Shown here piece after piece: positions 10,541-19,817 of a stretch of DNA of 64,000 nucleotides; the stretch's first letter is position 1, and every line of letters starts with the position of its first letter. A program made the translations under genes and the position numbers. The DNA lies in the NCBI GenBank assembly GCA_021741245.1, contig JAIOYF010000002.1, forward strand, positions 62,001-126,000, in the 5' to 3' direction. Origin of the DNA: Paracoccaceae bacterium (GTDB taxonomy: Bacteria > Pseudomonadota > Alphaproteobacteria > Rhodobacterales > Rhodobacteraceae). Under the pieces are notes generated by a model. It was not told where the DNA came from, made no database searches, and saw only the letters and a program-made list of their open reading frames with translations.

Positions 10541-11014
10541 TTAGCGCTTGCGAGTCGAGGCAAACCGCATTTCCATATCCGTGGCCAATTGGCCAAGGCG
10601 CTTGTTCAAACGGGCCTGCACCTTGCCCTTGGCAAGTTTTACGGATTGCAAGAACAACCGCGCGCCCAGCGTCTTTGGCTTTACATCCACACTGAGCGAC
10701 AAGCGCGTGCGCATCGGCGCAAGCGACAACAGGTCAACGACCATATCCGCCTCGATCAGTTTTCCGACAGCCCTAAATGCGATCTTTGCATTTGGGTCCA
10801 ACGCCACCAGATGGGCGATCAGGCTGCGCTCTTTGCCGCGAAACCTGAACTCAATCGACCATTCCATTCCCGGACCATGAACGCGCAGTTTGTCGAGGCG
10901 CCGCACCTCGGCCCCGCGCCGCATCGCCGACCGTTCCCATCCCTCAAAATCCGACAAGGCCGCATAGACAAATTCCAAAGGCGCTTCGATATCGGTTCTT
11001 GATGAAATATGCAT
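10541..11014 (-). CDS. SRPBCC (START-like) family protein
   Basis: A 157-residue protein starting MHISSRTDIEAPLEFVYAALSDFEGWE, the typical opening of SRPBCC/polyketide-cyclase-like folds that bind hydrophobic ligands. There is no signal peptide or membrane segment, and the C-terminus is very basic (RLNKRLGQLATDMEMRFASTRKR region). The ligand is unknown. It lies convergent with pheA, with 18 bases between the stop codons. Confidence 0.75.
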   Translation of the reverse strand: MHISSRTDIEAPLEFVYAALSDFEGWERSAMRRGAEVRRLDKLRVHGPGMEWSIEFRFRGKERSLIAHLVALDPNAKIAFRAVGKLIEADMVVDLLSLAPMRTRLSLSVDVKPKTLGARLFLQSVKLAKGKVQARLNKRLGQLATDMEMRFASTRKR

Positions 11015-11075
11015 ACAAACAGCCCCAGATTATTCAATCGACGGGCTGTTCCGCCCCTTGCCGGCAAAGTTGGCG

Positions 11076-12041
11076 TCAATCCAGTTTTCCTGCAAGCCAG
11101 TTCTGGATCAGAAAATGGGCTATCGCCCCTTTTCTTGCGGGTTTGACGCGGGGATGTGCCCCGCTCATGACCGTCACCATCTCTTCCCGCGTCACCCAAA
11201 TGGCATCTTCAAGCTCTGCAGGATCAATCTTGATCGTATCGTCCAGCGCATCGGCATGGCAGCCAAACATCAGATTTGCCGGAAAGGGCCAAGGCTGCGA
11301 CGCCACATAGCGAACCGGACCTATGCCGATCCCGGACTCCTCCAGCACCTCGCGCCGGACGGCGGCCTCTATCGTTTCACCAGGTTCGACAAACCCGGCA
11401 AGGCATGAATACATGCCCTCTGGCCAGCCGGGGCTGCGGCCCAAAAGGGCGCGGTTGCCATGGGTCACCAGCATGATCACGACAGGATCGGTTCTGGGAA
11501 AGTGATGGGCGGCACAAGCTGGGCAATCACGCTGCCACCCCGCCATCGCCAGTACCGATTCCGCGCCACAGGCAGCGCAGAATCGATGGCTTTGATGCCA
11601 TTGCAAAATCGCGCGCGCCGTTGCCGCAATTTCAGCCTCGCGCGCAGGAAGGGCAACCATGATGCCGCGCAATTCACAAAAGCCCGCATCTTGGTCAACA
11701 TCCGGGTGCCGTTGCACAGACGGGTCCAGAAAACCTGCGACGACATCTTCGGCGTCAGGGCCGGGCTGCCAGTCTGAGATATCAACCGCGAAACAGGGCG
11801 CGCCGTCATCCAGACCCAGAAACACCGCTGGACGGCCTTGACGCAGCACCGGATGGTCGGCGGCAACAAAGGCAAGGGCAGAACCGCCCCGGACCAAAGG
11901 TTTGCCACGCCAAAAGGGCACTATCTTTGCGCGTGCGAAAAGCGATGCCATCGCAGCCGCATCCCCTCGCAGCTGCGCTGCGCGTTCAAGACCCGCATCG
12001 GCAAAGGCCATCCATTCAGTGTCGTGCATCCCGAACCCCAT
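11076..12041 (-). CDS. nudC: NAD(+) diphosphatase (Nudix)
   Basis: Hydrolyses NAD(H) to NMN(H) and AMP and, in other bacteria, removes NAD caps from RNA. The protein has the three expected parts: an N-terminal domain, a zinc ribbon with four cysteines (CAACG and CPAC, about residues 155 to 175), and a Nudix domain with GFVEPGETIEAAVRREVLEE and the downstream SQPWPFPANLM typical of NudC. Start choice is uncertain: ATGs at 12041 and 12029 and a longer one at 12068 are all in frame, none with a strong ribosome binding site. Confidence 0.9.
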   Translation of the reverse strand: MGFGMHDTEWMAFADAGLERAAQLRGDAAAMASLFARAKIVPFWRGKPLVRGGSALAFVAADHPVLRQGRPAVFLGLDDGAPCFAVDISDWQPGPDAEDVVAGFLDPSVQRHPDVDQDAGFCELRGIMVALPAREAEIAATARAILQWHQSHRFCAACGAESVLAMAGWQRDCPACAAHHFPRTDPVVIMLVTHGNRALLGRSPGWPEGMYSCLAGFVEPGETIEAAVRREVLEESGIGIGPVRYVASQPWPFPANLMFGCHADALDDTIKIDPAELEDAIWVTREEMVTVMSGAHPRVKPARKGAIAHFLIQNWLAGKLD

Positions 12042-12282
12042 AGAATTTGGCCTTGTGTGACACGCCATCGCGAAAACGGCAAACTGATCACTTGGCCAAT
12101 GGTCCCAGGGTTCGATTTGCCACGGGAAACGCAGATTTCATCCATAAAAATGCCACCATGCGCAACATTGATGCAACTTAAGGGTGCTTTTTTACTGGGA
12201 GTACATTCTTTGGTATAGTCAAGCAGGGCGAATTGAAACACAACTATAGCGGTATCTTGCACAAGGATTGTGACCCTGAAGA

Positions 12283-14199
12283 ATGTCTGAGTCGCACTTG
12301 CCCCTTGAATCTATAAACTTCGTGGGTCCGGCAACGGATCCGGAAGAGTGCAAGAAAGCAAAAGTGACTGCAAAGTTCCGCATCATCGCCACGACGGACC
12401 TTCATATGCATGTAAATGCCTATGATTACTACACAGACCAAAGCTGCACGGACAAAGGCTTGGCCCTGACCGCCCGCCTGATCGCCGATGCGCGGGCAGA
12501 ATGCGAAAATTCAATTCTGGTCGACAATGGCGACTTTCTGCAGGGCAGTCCGATGGGGGATTTTGTTGCCCGAAAACGGGTGGTTCCAAACCCGATGATC
12601 GCGGCAATGAACCTATTGGCCTATGATGTCGTGAACATCGGCAATCACGAACTGTCGCACGGCCTTGCATACCTGTCATCCGCCGTCGCGCAGGCAAGGT
12701 TTCCCTGCCTGTCCGCAAATATCTTCAAAGCGACCCGAAAGGACGGGGCCTCGTTCAGGCCGCCTTATTCAATCGTTGAAAAACTGGTCTTGGACAGTAT
12801 GGGCCGCACCCATGTTATCCGTGTTGGCGTCATTGGCGTGCTCCCCCCCCAGACAGAGGTTTGGGAACATCAAAACATCGCCGGTAAACTTCGTATGGTC
12901 GGCATGGTCGGTGCCGTCGCCCGCTGTTTGCCAAAAATGCGCCGCGAGGGGGCTGATCTGGTCCTTGTGCTGGCCCATTGCGGCATCGGCACCCCTGACG
13001 CCGGTGATGCGGATGAAAACGCGGCCCTTAGCATTGCACGGCTTACGGGGGTTGATGCCATCGTCATGGGGCATACGCATCTCGCGTTTCCCGGCCCATC
13101 CTATGGCACTGGGGCAGAGGTCGATTCGAATATCGGAACCTTGGCGGGCAAACCTGCGGTGATGGCGGGGGTCTATGGCTCGCACATAGGGATCATCGAT
13201 TTTACGCTTGAGCGTGCGGACGGTCGCTGGCAGATTTCAAACCACCGCAGCGAGGCACGCGCCGTTGCCCCCAATACCCTCCTTGGCAGTGGCGCGGTCA
13301 CACCACGCGAAGATCCCGAGATTGCGCGGCTGAGCACCGCCTCGCACGAGGCGACCCTGCATTGGGCGCGCAAACCAATTGGTCTTCTCGGGCGACATAT
13401 CCACAGCTATTTTGCTACCGTCAGCGACAGCCCGACAGTGAAATTGGTGAACCTTGCGCAGGCGCTCTATGTGAAAGAGCGTCTTGCCGGAACGGCCTTT
13501 GCCGGGCTGCCGCTTTTGTCGGCAAGCGCCCCCTATAAATCCGGCGGCAGAAGCGGGCCCAGAAACTACAGCTACGTCGAAGGCGGCAATATGTTGTTGC
13601 GTCATGCAGCCGACCTTTACGTCCACCCCAACACGATCGTCGGCCTGCATCTGAAGGGGTCAGAGGTGATCGCGTGGCTGGAGCATTCTGCCCGCATCTT
13701 TCGCCAGATAGAACCGGGCGGCACGGATCAGCCCTTGATCAACATGGACGTGCCGTCGTTTCAATTCGATACCATTTGGGGGCTGACCTATCAGATAGAC
13801 CTTGCGGCGGCGGGCCAGCTTTGCGGGGAGCCAAGGATCAAGAACCTGTGTCTCAATGGCAAGCCAATCGACCCTGACATGATGTTCATCCTTGCCACCA
13901 ACAGCTATCGCAGCAGTGGAAGTGGCGGGTTCTTTTCGGGTGCCAAGGATCGCATCATCCTTGGCGATCAGATTGCAAACCGCGATATCCTGATCCGCTA
14001 TGTCGCATCCGGGGCTGTCGCGGACCCAGACGCCATACCGCGAAAGCCCTCTTGGACATTCGCGCCCTTGCCCGGCACCTCGGTCACGTTCCAAACCACA
14101 CCCTTGGCCATGGATCATATGGGGGATGTGCCGCATCTGGATTTGACCCCTCTGGCCCTGCAAAGTGACGGGTTCCAGACGATGCGCCTTGCGCTTTAG
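12283..14199 (+). CDS. cpdB: 2',3'-cyclic-nucleotide phosphodiesterase / 5'-nucleotidase family protein
   Basis: Two-domain metallophosphoesterase of 638 residues. The N-terminal domain has the dimetal motifs in order: TTDLHMH, DNGDFLQGSPMGD, GNHELSHG, LAHCGIG and GHTHLAFPGP. The C-terminal 5'-nucleotidase domain has the substrate-stacking type segment and NSYRSSGSGGFF near the end. CpdB of enterobacteria is periplasmic, but this protein has no recognisable signal peptide, and a stop codon two codons upstream of the ATG rules out a simple extension. It may therefore be cytoplasmic, or exported by another route. About 214 bases without a gene separate it from nudC. Confidence 0.88.
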   Translation: MSESHLPLESINFVGPATDPEECKKAKVTAKFRIIATTDLHMHVNAYDYYTDQSCTDKGLALTARLIADARAECENSILVDNGDFLQGSPMGDFVARKRVVPNPMIAAMNLLAYDVVNIGNHELSHGLAYLSSAVAQARFPCLSANIFKATRKDGASFRPPYSIVEKLVLDSMGRTHVIRVGVIGVLPPQTEVWEHQNIAGKLRMVGMVGAVARCLPKMRREGADLVLVLAHCGIGTPDAGDADENAALSIARLTGVDAIVMGHTHLAFPGPSYGTGAEVDSNIGTLAGKPAVMAGVYGSHIGIIDFTLERADGRWQISNHRSEARAVAPNTLLGSGAVTPREDPEIARLSTASHEATLHWARKPIGLLGRHIHSYFATVSDSPTVKLVNLAQALYVKERLAGTAFAGLPLLSASAPYKSGGRSGPRNYSYVEGGNMLLRHAADLYVHPNTIVGLHLKGSEVIAWLEHSARIFRQIEPGGTDQPLINMDVPSFQFDTIWGLTYQIDLAAAGQLCGEPRIKNLCLNGKPIDPDMMFILATNSYRSSGSGGFFSGAKDRIILGDQIANRDILIRYVASGAVADPDAIPRKPSWTFAPLPGTSVTFQTTPLAMDHMGDVPHLDLTPLALQSDGFQTMRLAL

Positions 14200-14283
14200 C
14201 GTTCCTTTGCCCGACCGCGCCTTTCCCTGTGGCCGATGATCTGTTAGCCCTCGTCTGGGAAAATACGACAGCAGAGCCACAGC

Positions 14284-14919
14284 ATGTATGACGCGATCTT
14301 TTTCGATTTGGACGGCACTTTGATTGATTCGGAGCGCCTTGCCGTGCAGGCCGGGCAACACGCCTTTGGCACGATGGGTCACCACGATGCCCAAGACCTG
14401 TTGCACAGCCTGATCGGGATCGATTTGCCAACAGCCTCGGTGATGATCCGCGCGGCTTATCCCGGAATCGACTTGGCGGAACTTAACGCGCATTGGTCGG
14501 CTAGTTTTGATACCGCGATGCAGATCAACGTTCCGTTGAAAACCGGGGCCCATGCGCTTGTTCACGACCTTGCCAGCCGTCATCCCCTTGCCCTCGTCAC
14601 CTCGTCCGGGCGCGAGCATGCTTTGGACAAGTTGGAACGCTCGGGCCTGTTGCCCGCCTTTCGCGCCGTGATCACGCGTGAGGATGTCAGCGCCACCAAA
14701 CCCGCCCCCGCCCCCTATCTGCTGGCAGCCAGCCTTTTGGACGCCAACCCCGACCGCTGCCTTGTGTTCGAGGACAGCGAAGCCGGGGCCGAGGCCGGCC
14801 ATCGTGCGGGCATGCGCGTGGTGCAGGTTCCGGATGTTATTCCAGCCACCGGGCGCTTCGCCCATCACGTTGCCACAGATTTGCACGCGGGCGCCCGTTG
14901 GGCAGGACTGATTGCCTAA
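14284..14919 (+). CDS. HAD-superfamily phosphatase (beta-phosphoglucomutase/GPH type)
   Basis: Cytoplasmic HAD hydrolase of 211 residues. Motif I is FFDLDGTLIDSE (nucleophile Asp8 and Asp10), motif II is LVTSSGRE, motif III the Lys in SATKPAPAPYL, and motif IV EDSEAGAEAGHRAG. The helical cap inserted after motif I places it in subfamily I with phosphoglycolate phosphatases and beta-phosphoglucomutases; the substrate cannot be read from sequence. It is followed directly by the SRP RNA gene. Confidence 0.85.
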   Translation: MYDAIFFDLDGTLIDSERLAVQAGQHAFGTMGHHDAQDLLHSLIGIDLPTASVMIRAAYPGIDLAELNAHWSASFDTAMQINVPLKTGAHALVHDLASRHPLALVTSSGREHALDKLERSGLLPAFRAVITREDVSATKPAPAPYLLAASLLDANPDRCLVFEDSEAGAEAGHRAGMRVVQVPDVIPATGRFAHHVATDLHAGARWAGLIA

Positions 14920-14959
14920 GGGGGTCTTGCGGAATCGCGCGGCGTGACTTATTTCTGTC

Positions 14960-15059
14960 GGCGAGAGGTTGGCGCGGGCGAGCGCCTCGCCAACCCGGTC
15001 AGGTCCGGAAGGAAGCAGCCGTAACGAGTCCCGTTTGGGTCGTTGTCCAGCCTCTCACC
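14960..15059 (+). ncRNA. ffs: Signal recognition particle RNA (4.5S type)
   Basis: About 100 bases that fold into one long hairpin: GAGAGGTTGG at the 5' end pairs with CCAGCCTCTC at the 3' end. The apical part carries the universal domain IV, GGTCAGGTCCGGAAGGAAGC followed by AGCCGTAACGA, with the GGAA tetraloop and the asymmetric internal loop that bind Ffh. Ends are set by the extent of pairing and may be off by a few bases. It lies between the HAD gene and gpmI. Confidence 0.95.
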
Positions 15060-15130
15060 TTTCTCCCCTTGCAGTTGCCCCCTCCTTCTGCCCGCGTTAT
15101 GAACGTTGGGACAGCACAGCGAGGCACCTG

Positions 15131-16654
15131 ATGACCACCCCCCCCAAACCCGTCGTGTTATGCATTCTGGATGGTTGGGGGATATTGCCCACATCTGAAT
15201 ATAATGCCCCCGCTTTGGCCAAAACGCCGAATTTTGACGCGCTGATGGCCGGTTGCCCGCACTCAACCCTGACGACCTATGGCCCCGACGTAGGCTTGCC
15301 GCGGGGACAGATGGGCAATTCCGAAGTGGGCCATACCAATATCGGCGCGGGTCGCGTGGTTGCGATGGATCTGGGTGCGATCGACCTTGCGGTTGAGGAT
15401 GGCAGTTTTGCCAAGAATGACGCCCTTTTGGCCTTTGCCGCATCGGTCAAGGCGGCAGGTGGGACGGCGCATCTGATGGGTGTCGCCTCGGATGGCGGGG
15501 TGCATGGACACATCAGCCACGTAATTGCCGCCTGCACGGCGCTGACCGATCTTGGCCTTTCCGTGGCCCTGCATGCGATCACCGATGGACGCGACGTGGC
15601 CCCCTCCTCTGCCGGTGGGTTCATCGAAATGCTGGTCGGCGCCCTTCCCGTAGGGGCCAGCATTGCCACCGTCACCGGGCGATATTGGGCGATGGACCGC
15701 GACAATCGGTGGGAGCGCGTTTCCCGCGCCTATGACGCGATGATCAACGCGCAGGGCGAGACTGCGCCCGATGCGGCCAAGGCAGTGTCGCAATCCTATG
15801 ACAAGGGCGAAACCGACGAATTCCTCGCCCCCACCGTGATCGGCGGCTATGCCGGGGCACGTGATGGGGACGGCCTCTTTTGCCTGAATTTTCGCGCCGA
15901 CCGCGCCCGCGAAATCCTTGCCGCTATCGGCAAACCCGGCTTTGACGCCTTTGACACCGGCTCGCGCCCGGCATGGTCGGCGCTTTTGGGAATGGTCGAG
16001 TATTCGGTGGATCACAGCACTTATTTCGAAGCCGCCTTTCCCAAGCGGGTCATCGTCAATTGCCTTGGGGAATGGGTCTCTTCGCATCACAAGACCCAAT
16101 TCCGTTTGGCCGAGACCGAGAAATACCCCCATGTCACCTTTTTCTTGAACGGCGGCCGTGAGGTTCCGTTTCCGGGGGAAGAGCGCGCCATGCCGCAATC
16201 ACCCAAGGTGGCGACCTATGATCTGCAACCCGAAATGTCGGCCCCCGAGGTCAGCGACAAATTGGTCGAGGCAATTGAAAAAGGCTACGATCTGATCGTG
16301 GTGAACTTTGCCAATCCTGATATGGTCGGCCACACCGGGGTGCTTGAGGCCGCGATCATCGCCTGTCAGTCCGTGGATGATGGCCTTGGCCGCGCGATGG
16401 CGGCGCTCAAGGCGCGTGGTGGGGCGATGCTGGTCACGGCGGATCATGGCAATTGCGAACAGATGTGGGATCCGGTCACAAACGGCCCGCATACAGCACA
16501 TACGATCAACCCGGTGCCCGTTGCCGTCTTGGGGGCCCCTGCCGGAAAGACCCTGCGCAGCGGGGGACGGCTTGCAGATATCGCACCGACCTTGCTTGAA
16601 TTGATGGGCCTGCCACAACCGCCCGAAATGACGGGAAAAAGCCTGCTGCAATGA
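15131..16654 (+). CDS. gpmI: 2,3-bisphosphoglycerate-independent phosphoglycerate mutase
   Basis: Glycolytic interconversion of 3- and 2-phosphoglycerate by a manganese enzyme, 507 residues. Seen are VVLCILDGWG with the first metal-binding aspartate, GQMGNSEVGHTNIGAGRVV with the phosphorylated serine, and VTADHGNCEQM near the C-terminus with the second metal site. Length is normal for the family. The start used precedes TTPPKPVVLC; the frame is open further upstream but runs into the SRP RNA gene. Its stop overlaps the start of the envC-like gene as ATGA. Confidence 0.95.
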   Translation: MTTPPKPVVLCILDGWGILPTSEYNAPALAKTPNFDALMAGCPHSTLTTYGPDVGLPRGQMGNSEVGHTNIGAGRVVAMDLGAIDLAVEDGSFAKNDALLAFAASVKAAGGTAHLMGVASDGGVHGHISHVIAACTALTDLGLSVALHAITDGRDVAPSSAGGFIEMLVGALPVGASIATVTGRYWAMDRDNRWERVSRAYDAMINAQGETAPDAAKAVSQSYDKGETDEFLAPTVIGGYAGARDGDGLFCLNFRADRAREILAAIGKPGFDAFDTGSRPAWSALLGMVEYSVDHSTYFEAAFPKRVIVNCLGEWVSSHHKTQFRLAETEKYPHVTFFLNGGREVPFPGEERAMPQSPKVATYDLQPEMSAPEVSDKLVEAIEKGYDLIVVNFANPDMVGHTGVLEAAIIACQSVDDGLGRAMAALKARGGAMLVTADHGNCEQMWDPVTNGPHTAHTINPVPVAVLGAPAGKTLRSGGRLADIAPTLLELMGLPQPPEMTGKSLLQ

Positions 16655-17763
16655 TCTTGCGCGCCGCTGCCCTTGCCCTTTGTCTTCTTGCCCCCGCCGC
16701 AAGGGCGCAGGGTGTGGCAGAACAGGCCACCACCGCGGCGGGAAATCTGAAATCCGCCGTCGTGGCCCTGCAAGAGGCCAGCACCTCCCGCGACCGGGTG
16801 GCGGCGCTGACCAAAACCATCCGCGCCTATGAGGAGGGTCTGGCCGTCTTGCGCGAGGCCCTGCGCCAAGCTCATTTGCGAGAGGCCACCCTTGAATTGC
16901 AGTTCCGCGCAAAACGCGACCGCGTGGCGCAATTGATTGGTGTTCTAAGCCAACTGGAAAGCCGCCCCGGCCCCTTGTTGCTCTTGCACCCCTCTGGTCC
17001 CCTTGGCACCGTGCGATCGGGCATGATGCTGGCCGATGTCACCCCCGCACTGCAGGCCGAGGCCGAAGGTCTGCGCCGCGAGTTGACGGAACTTCGCGAT
17101 TTGCGCGCCTTGCAAGAGGCCGCTGGTGAAACCCTGACTGCGGGGCTTGCCGTGGCCCAACAGGCGCGCTCTGACCTAAGCCAAGCGATCTCCGACCGCA
17201 CCACCCTGCCCAAACAATTTACCGAAGACCCCGAGGTGCTGCGCGGCCTGTTGCAAAGCGCCGATACGCTGGATGCCTTTGCCGCAGGCCTCGTGCTTGA
17301 CGACAGCAGCAACCGCAGCTTCCCCGAGGCCAAGGGCACCTTGCCCCTGCCCACTTTGGGAACCCTGTTGCGAACGGCATATGAGGCCGATGCCGCAGGT
17401 GTGCGCCGCCCCGGCATCACGCTTGCCACCCGCCCCCGCGCCTTGGTCACCACCCCTTGGCCTGCCACCATCCGGTATCTTGGCCCACTACTAGACTACG
17501 GAAATGTGATCGTGCTGGAGCCGGGCGGGGGCTATCTATTGATCCTCGCCGGGCTTGATAGTGTTTATGGAGAGGTGGGCGAAGTTCTTGCAGCAGGGGC
17601 CGCAGTTGGCCTCATGGGTGGCAAAGAGGCAGACGCGGCAGAGTTTTTGGCCAACACACAAGAACGTGGTGGCGCACGTGATACGGAAACGCTTTATATA
17701 GAGCTGAGACAAGAGGCAGAACCGGTCGATCCGGCCGAATGGTTCTCTGCATTGAGGGAATAG
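16651..17763 (+). CDS. EnvC-like murein hydrolase activator with degenerate LytM domain
   Basis: Periplasmic protein of 370 residues: signal peptide (LRAAALALCLLAPAARAQG), a long coiled-coil region to about residue 190 with repeated Ala/Glu/Leu heptads, and a C-terminal LytM/M23-like domain ending LYIELRQEAEPVDPAEWF. The zinc-binding histidines of active M23 peptidases are absent: where His-x-His and the first His are expected there is VIVLEPGGGYLLILAGL. This is the pattern of EnvC-type activators of amidases. It is coupled to gpmI and lies ten bases before ctpA, an order repeated in many alphaproteobacteria. Confidence 0.8.
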   Translation: MILRAAALALCLLAPAARAQGVAEQATTAAGNLKSAVVALQEASTSRDRVAALTKTIRAYEEGLAVLREALRQAHLREATLELQFRAKRDRVAQLIGVLSQLESRPGPLLLLHPSGPLGTVRSGMMLADVTPALQAEAEGLRRELTELRDLRALQEAAGETLTAGLAVAQQARSDLSQAISDRTTLPKQFTEDPEVLRGLLQSADTLDAFAAGLVLDDSSNRSFPEAKGTLPLPTLGTLLRTAYEADAAGVRRPGITLATRPRALVTTPWPATIRYLGPLLDYGNVIVLEPGGGYLLILAGLDSVYGEVGEVLAAGAAVGLMGGKEADAAEFLANTQERGGARDTETLYIELRQEAEPVDPAEWFSALRE

Positions 17764-17773
17764 GACGACGCTG

Positions 17774-19117
17774 ATGAAGAAATTCGTATTGGCCGCTCTG
17801 GGCGGCACCGTGGCCGGGGTCATTCTGACAACGCAAGTCGCAGCCCCCCTGATCGCGCAAGAGGCCAGCAGAAACGCCAATGTCTATGAACAACTTGATC
17901 TGTTTGGCGATATCTTTGAGCGGGTCCGTGGGCAATATGTCGAGGAAGTCGACAGTCAAAAGCTGATCGAGGCCGCCATCAACGGCATGCTGACATCGCT
18001 TGACCCGCATTCCAACTTCCTTGCCCCCAAAGACTTTGACGACATGCAGGTGCAAACCCGTGGCGAATTCGGCGGGCTTGGGATCGAGGTCACGCAAGAG
18101 GATGGCTTTGTAAAGGTCGTGTCGCCCATGGATGGCACCCCGGCGGATGAGGCGGGAGTCGAGGCGGGGGATTTCATCACCCACGTGAATGGCGAATCGG
18201 TGATGGGCCTCAATCTCGATCAGGCGGTCGAAATGATGCGCGGGCCGGTCGGTTCGGAAATCATCATCACCATCGTCCGTCAGGGCGTCGACGAACCCTT
18301 TGACGTCTCGATCATTCGCGACACCATCAAACTCACCGCTGTGCGCAGCCGCGTTGTGGGCGACACTGTTGTGTTGCGCATCACCACATTCAACGATCAA
18401 ACCTTTTCGGGTCTGGAAGAGGGGCTGAAGAAGTCGGTGGAAGAATTGGGCGGCATGGACAAGGTCAATGGCTTTGTCATCGACCTGCGCAACAACCCCG
18501 GTGGCCTGCTGACACAGGCGATCAAGGTCTCGGATGCCTTCCTTGATCAGGGCGAAATTGTTTCAACCCGCGGCCGCGCCCCATCCAACAGCGAGCGTTT
18601 CAACGCCGTAAAGGGCGATCTGGCGAACGGCAAACCGATTGTGGTGCTGATCAACGGCGGCTCGGCTTCGGCGTCTGAAATCGTGTCGGGCGCGTTGCAA
18701 GATCACCGTCGGGCGATTGTGGTTGGCACAAAAAGCTTTGGCAAAGGGTCCGTGCAAACGGTCATCCCGCTGCGGGGCGATGGGGCCATGCGCTTGACCA
18801 CGGCGCGCTACTACACCCCCTCGGGCCGCTCGATTCAGCTTTTGGGCGTGATGCCCGACATCGTTGTAAACCAACCGCGCAAAGACCCGAATGCGACCCC
18901 GGTAGAAGAACCCAAAAGTGCCGTGCGTCGCCAGACGTCCGAGGCGGATCTGCGGGGCGTCTTGTCCAATGACTCGATGACCGAGGATGAACGCAAACTT
19001 CTTGAAGAAGAGCGCGCCCGCACCGAAGACTCCGCAAAGCTGCGCGATGAGGATTACCAACTGGCCTATGCGGTTGATATCCTCAAGGGCCTGTCTGCCG
19101 TCGCCCCGAAACCATAA
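17774..19117 (+). CDS. ctpA: Carboxy-terminal processing protease (S41)
   Basis: Periplasmic or membrane-attached serine protease of 447 residues that degrades or trims cell-wall-related proteins. Domains in order: signal/anchor (KFVLAALGGTVAGVILTTQ), a PDZ domain around residues 95 to 180 (VKVVSPMDGTPADEAGVEAGD), and the S41 catalytic core with the nucleophile in NGGSASASEIVSGAL and the general-base lysine in GTKSFGKGSVQT. A charged tail of about 90 residues follows. Its placement after an EnvC-like activator suggests control of peptidoglycan hydrolases, as reported for CtpA systems elsewhere. Confidence 0.92.
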   Translation: MKKFVLAALGGTVAGVILTTQVAAPLIAQEASRNANVYEQLDLFGDIFERVRGQYVEEVDSQKLIEAAINGMLTSLDPHSNFLAPKDFDDMQVQTRGEFGGLGIEVTQEDGFVKVVSPMDGTPADEAGVEAGDFITHVNGESVMGLNLDQAVEMMRGPVGSEIIITIVRQGVDEPFDVSIIRDTIKLTAVRSRVVGDTVVLRITTFNDQTFSGLEEGLKKSVEELGGMDKVNGFVIDLRNNPGGLLTQAIKVSDAFLDQGEIVSTRGRAPSNSERFNAVKGDLANGKPIVVLINGGSASASEIVSGALQDHRRAIVVGTKSFGKGSVQTVIPLRGDGAMRLTTARYYTPSGRSIQLLGVMPDIVVNQPRKDPNATPVEEPKSAVRRQTSEADLRGVLSNDSMTEDERKLLEEERARTEDSAKLRDEDYQLAYAVDILKGLSAVAPKP

Positions 19118-19180
19118 GAAAAGCAGCGGCCGGGCGGATCTTGCGGATCCTGCGTCCCGGCCCCTGACCAAAGGCACCCC

Positions 19181-19672
19181 ATGTCCGTCGATCCCCAAAC
19201 CCTGCCCTACCGACCCTGCGTCGGGGTCATGCTGATCAATGCCCAAGGGCTGATCTGGGCCGGGCAACGCATTGATGCCCCCGCGGGTGTGGCGGCATGG
19301 CAAATGCCCCAAGGTGGCATTGACGAGGGCGAAAGACCGAAAGATGCGGCCTATCGCGAACTTTGGGAAGAAACCGGCATTCAAAAGGACATGGTCGACT
19401 TCATCGCCAAAACCGATGATTGGGTGACCTATGACCTGCCGCCAGAACTTTTGGGAAAGGTCTGGAAGGGCAAGTATCGCGGGCAAAAGCAAAAGTGGTT
19501 CTTGCTGCGCTACCTTGGCGCCGATGAGGCGATTGATATCGCCAGTGAACACCCCGAGTTTTCACGCTGGAAATGGATCGCGGCCCCCGAAATGATCGCC
19601 GCCATCGTCCCCTTCAAACGCGCTGTCTATGAACAGGTGGTTGCGGCGTTTCAGGGCCATCTCGCGTCATAA
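19181..19672 (+). CDS. rppH: RNA pyrophosphohydrolase
   Basis: Nudix enzyme of 163 residues that removes pyrophosphate from the 5' end of mRNA and so starts decay; it also cleaves dinucleoside polyphosphates. It opens [21 protein letters not shown] and has the Nudix box [23 protein letters not shown] with the RppH-specific WQMPQGGID before it. KSFR-like basic surface and the FSRWKW motif near residue 130 are present. It is the last gene of the gpmI to rppH run; a structured repeat follows. Confidence 0.92.
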   Translation: MSVDPQTLPYRPCVGVMLINAQGLIWAGQRIDAPAGVAAWQMPQGGIDEGERPKDAAYRELWEETGIQKDMVDFIAKTDDWVTYDLPPELLGKVWKGKYRGQKQKWFLLRYLGADEAIDIASEHPEFSRWKWIAAPEMIAAIVPFKRAVYEQVVAAFQGHLAS

Positions 19673-19763
19673 TCGGCACCCTGCCAGCCTGCGCGCCGCA
19701 CCTGTCACTTCACGCTCACCACAGGCACCCAAGTCACAGCCAGTAGCCCACGCCAACCACAGT

Positions 19764-19809
19764 CCCGTGGCAACGCCGCCGATGGGCCCTCGATGGGCCC
19801 AAAGGTGGC
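19764..19809. repeat. Structured intergenic repeat, copy A
   Basis: Begins CCGTGGCAACGCCGCCGA, identical over 18 bases to a second copy at 33962. It folds into an outer stem (GCCGCC with GGTGGC), a small internal loop, and an inner stem GGGCC/GGCCC closing the loop CTCGATG. The inner-stem bases differ from copy B but stay paired, and the loop is the same. It lies between the convergent rppH and ubiH-like genes, where a terminator would be expected, but no T-run follows on either strand. Confidence 0.6.
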
Positions 19810-19817
19810 ACAACCGT

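Noticed and set aside
13660-14886. A 408-codon minus-strand frame opposite cpdB and the HAD gene
   Set aside because: Antisense to two well-supported proteins, with no ribosome binding site and no recognisable domain.
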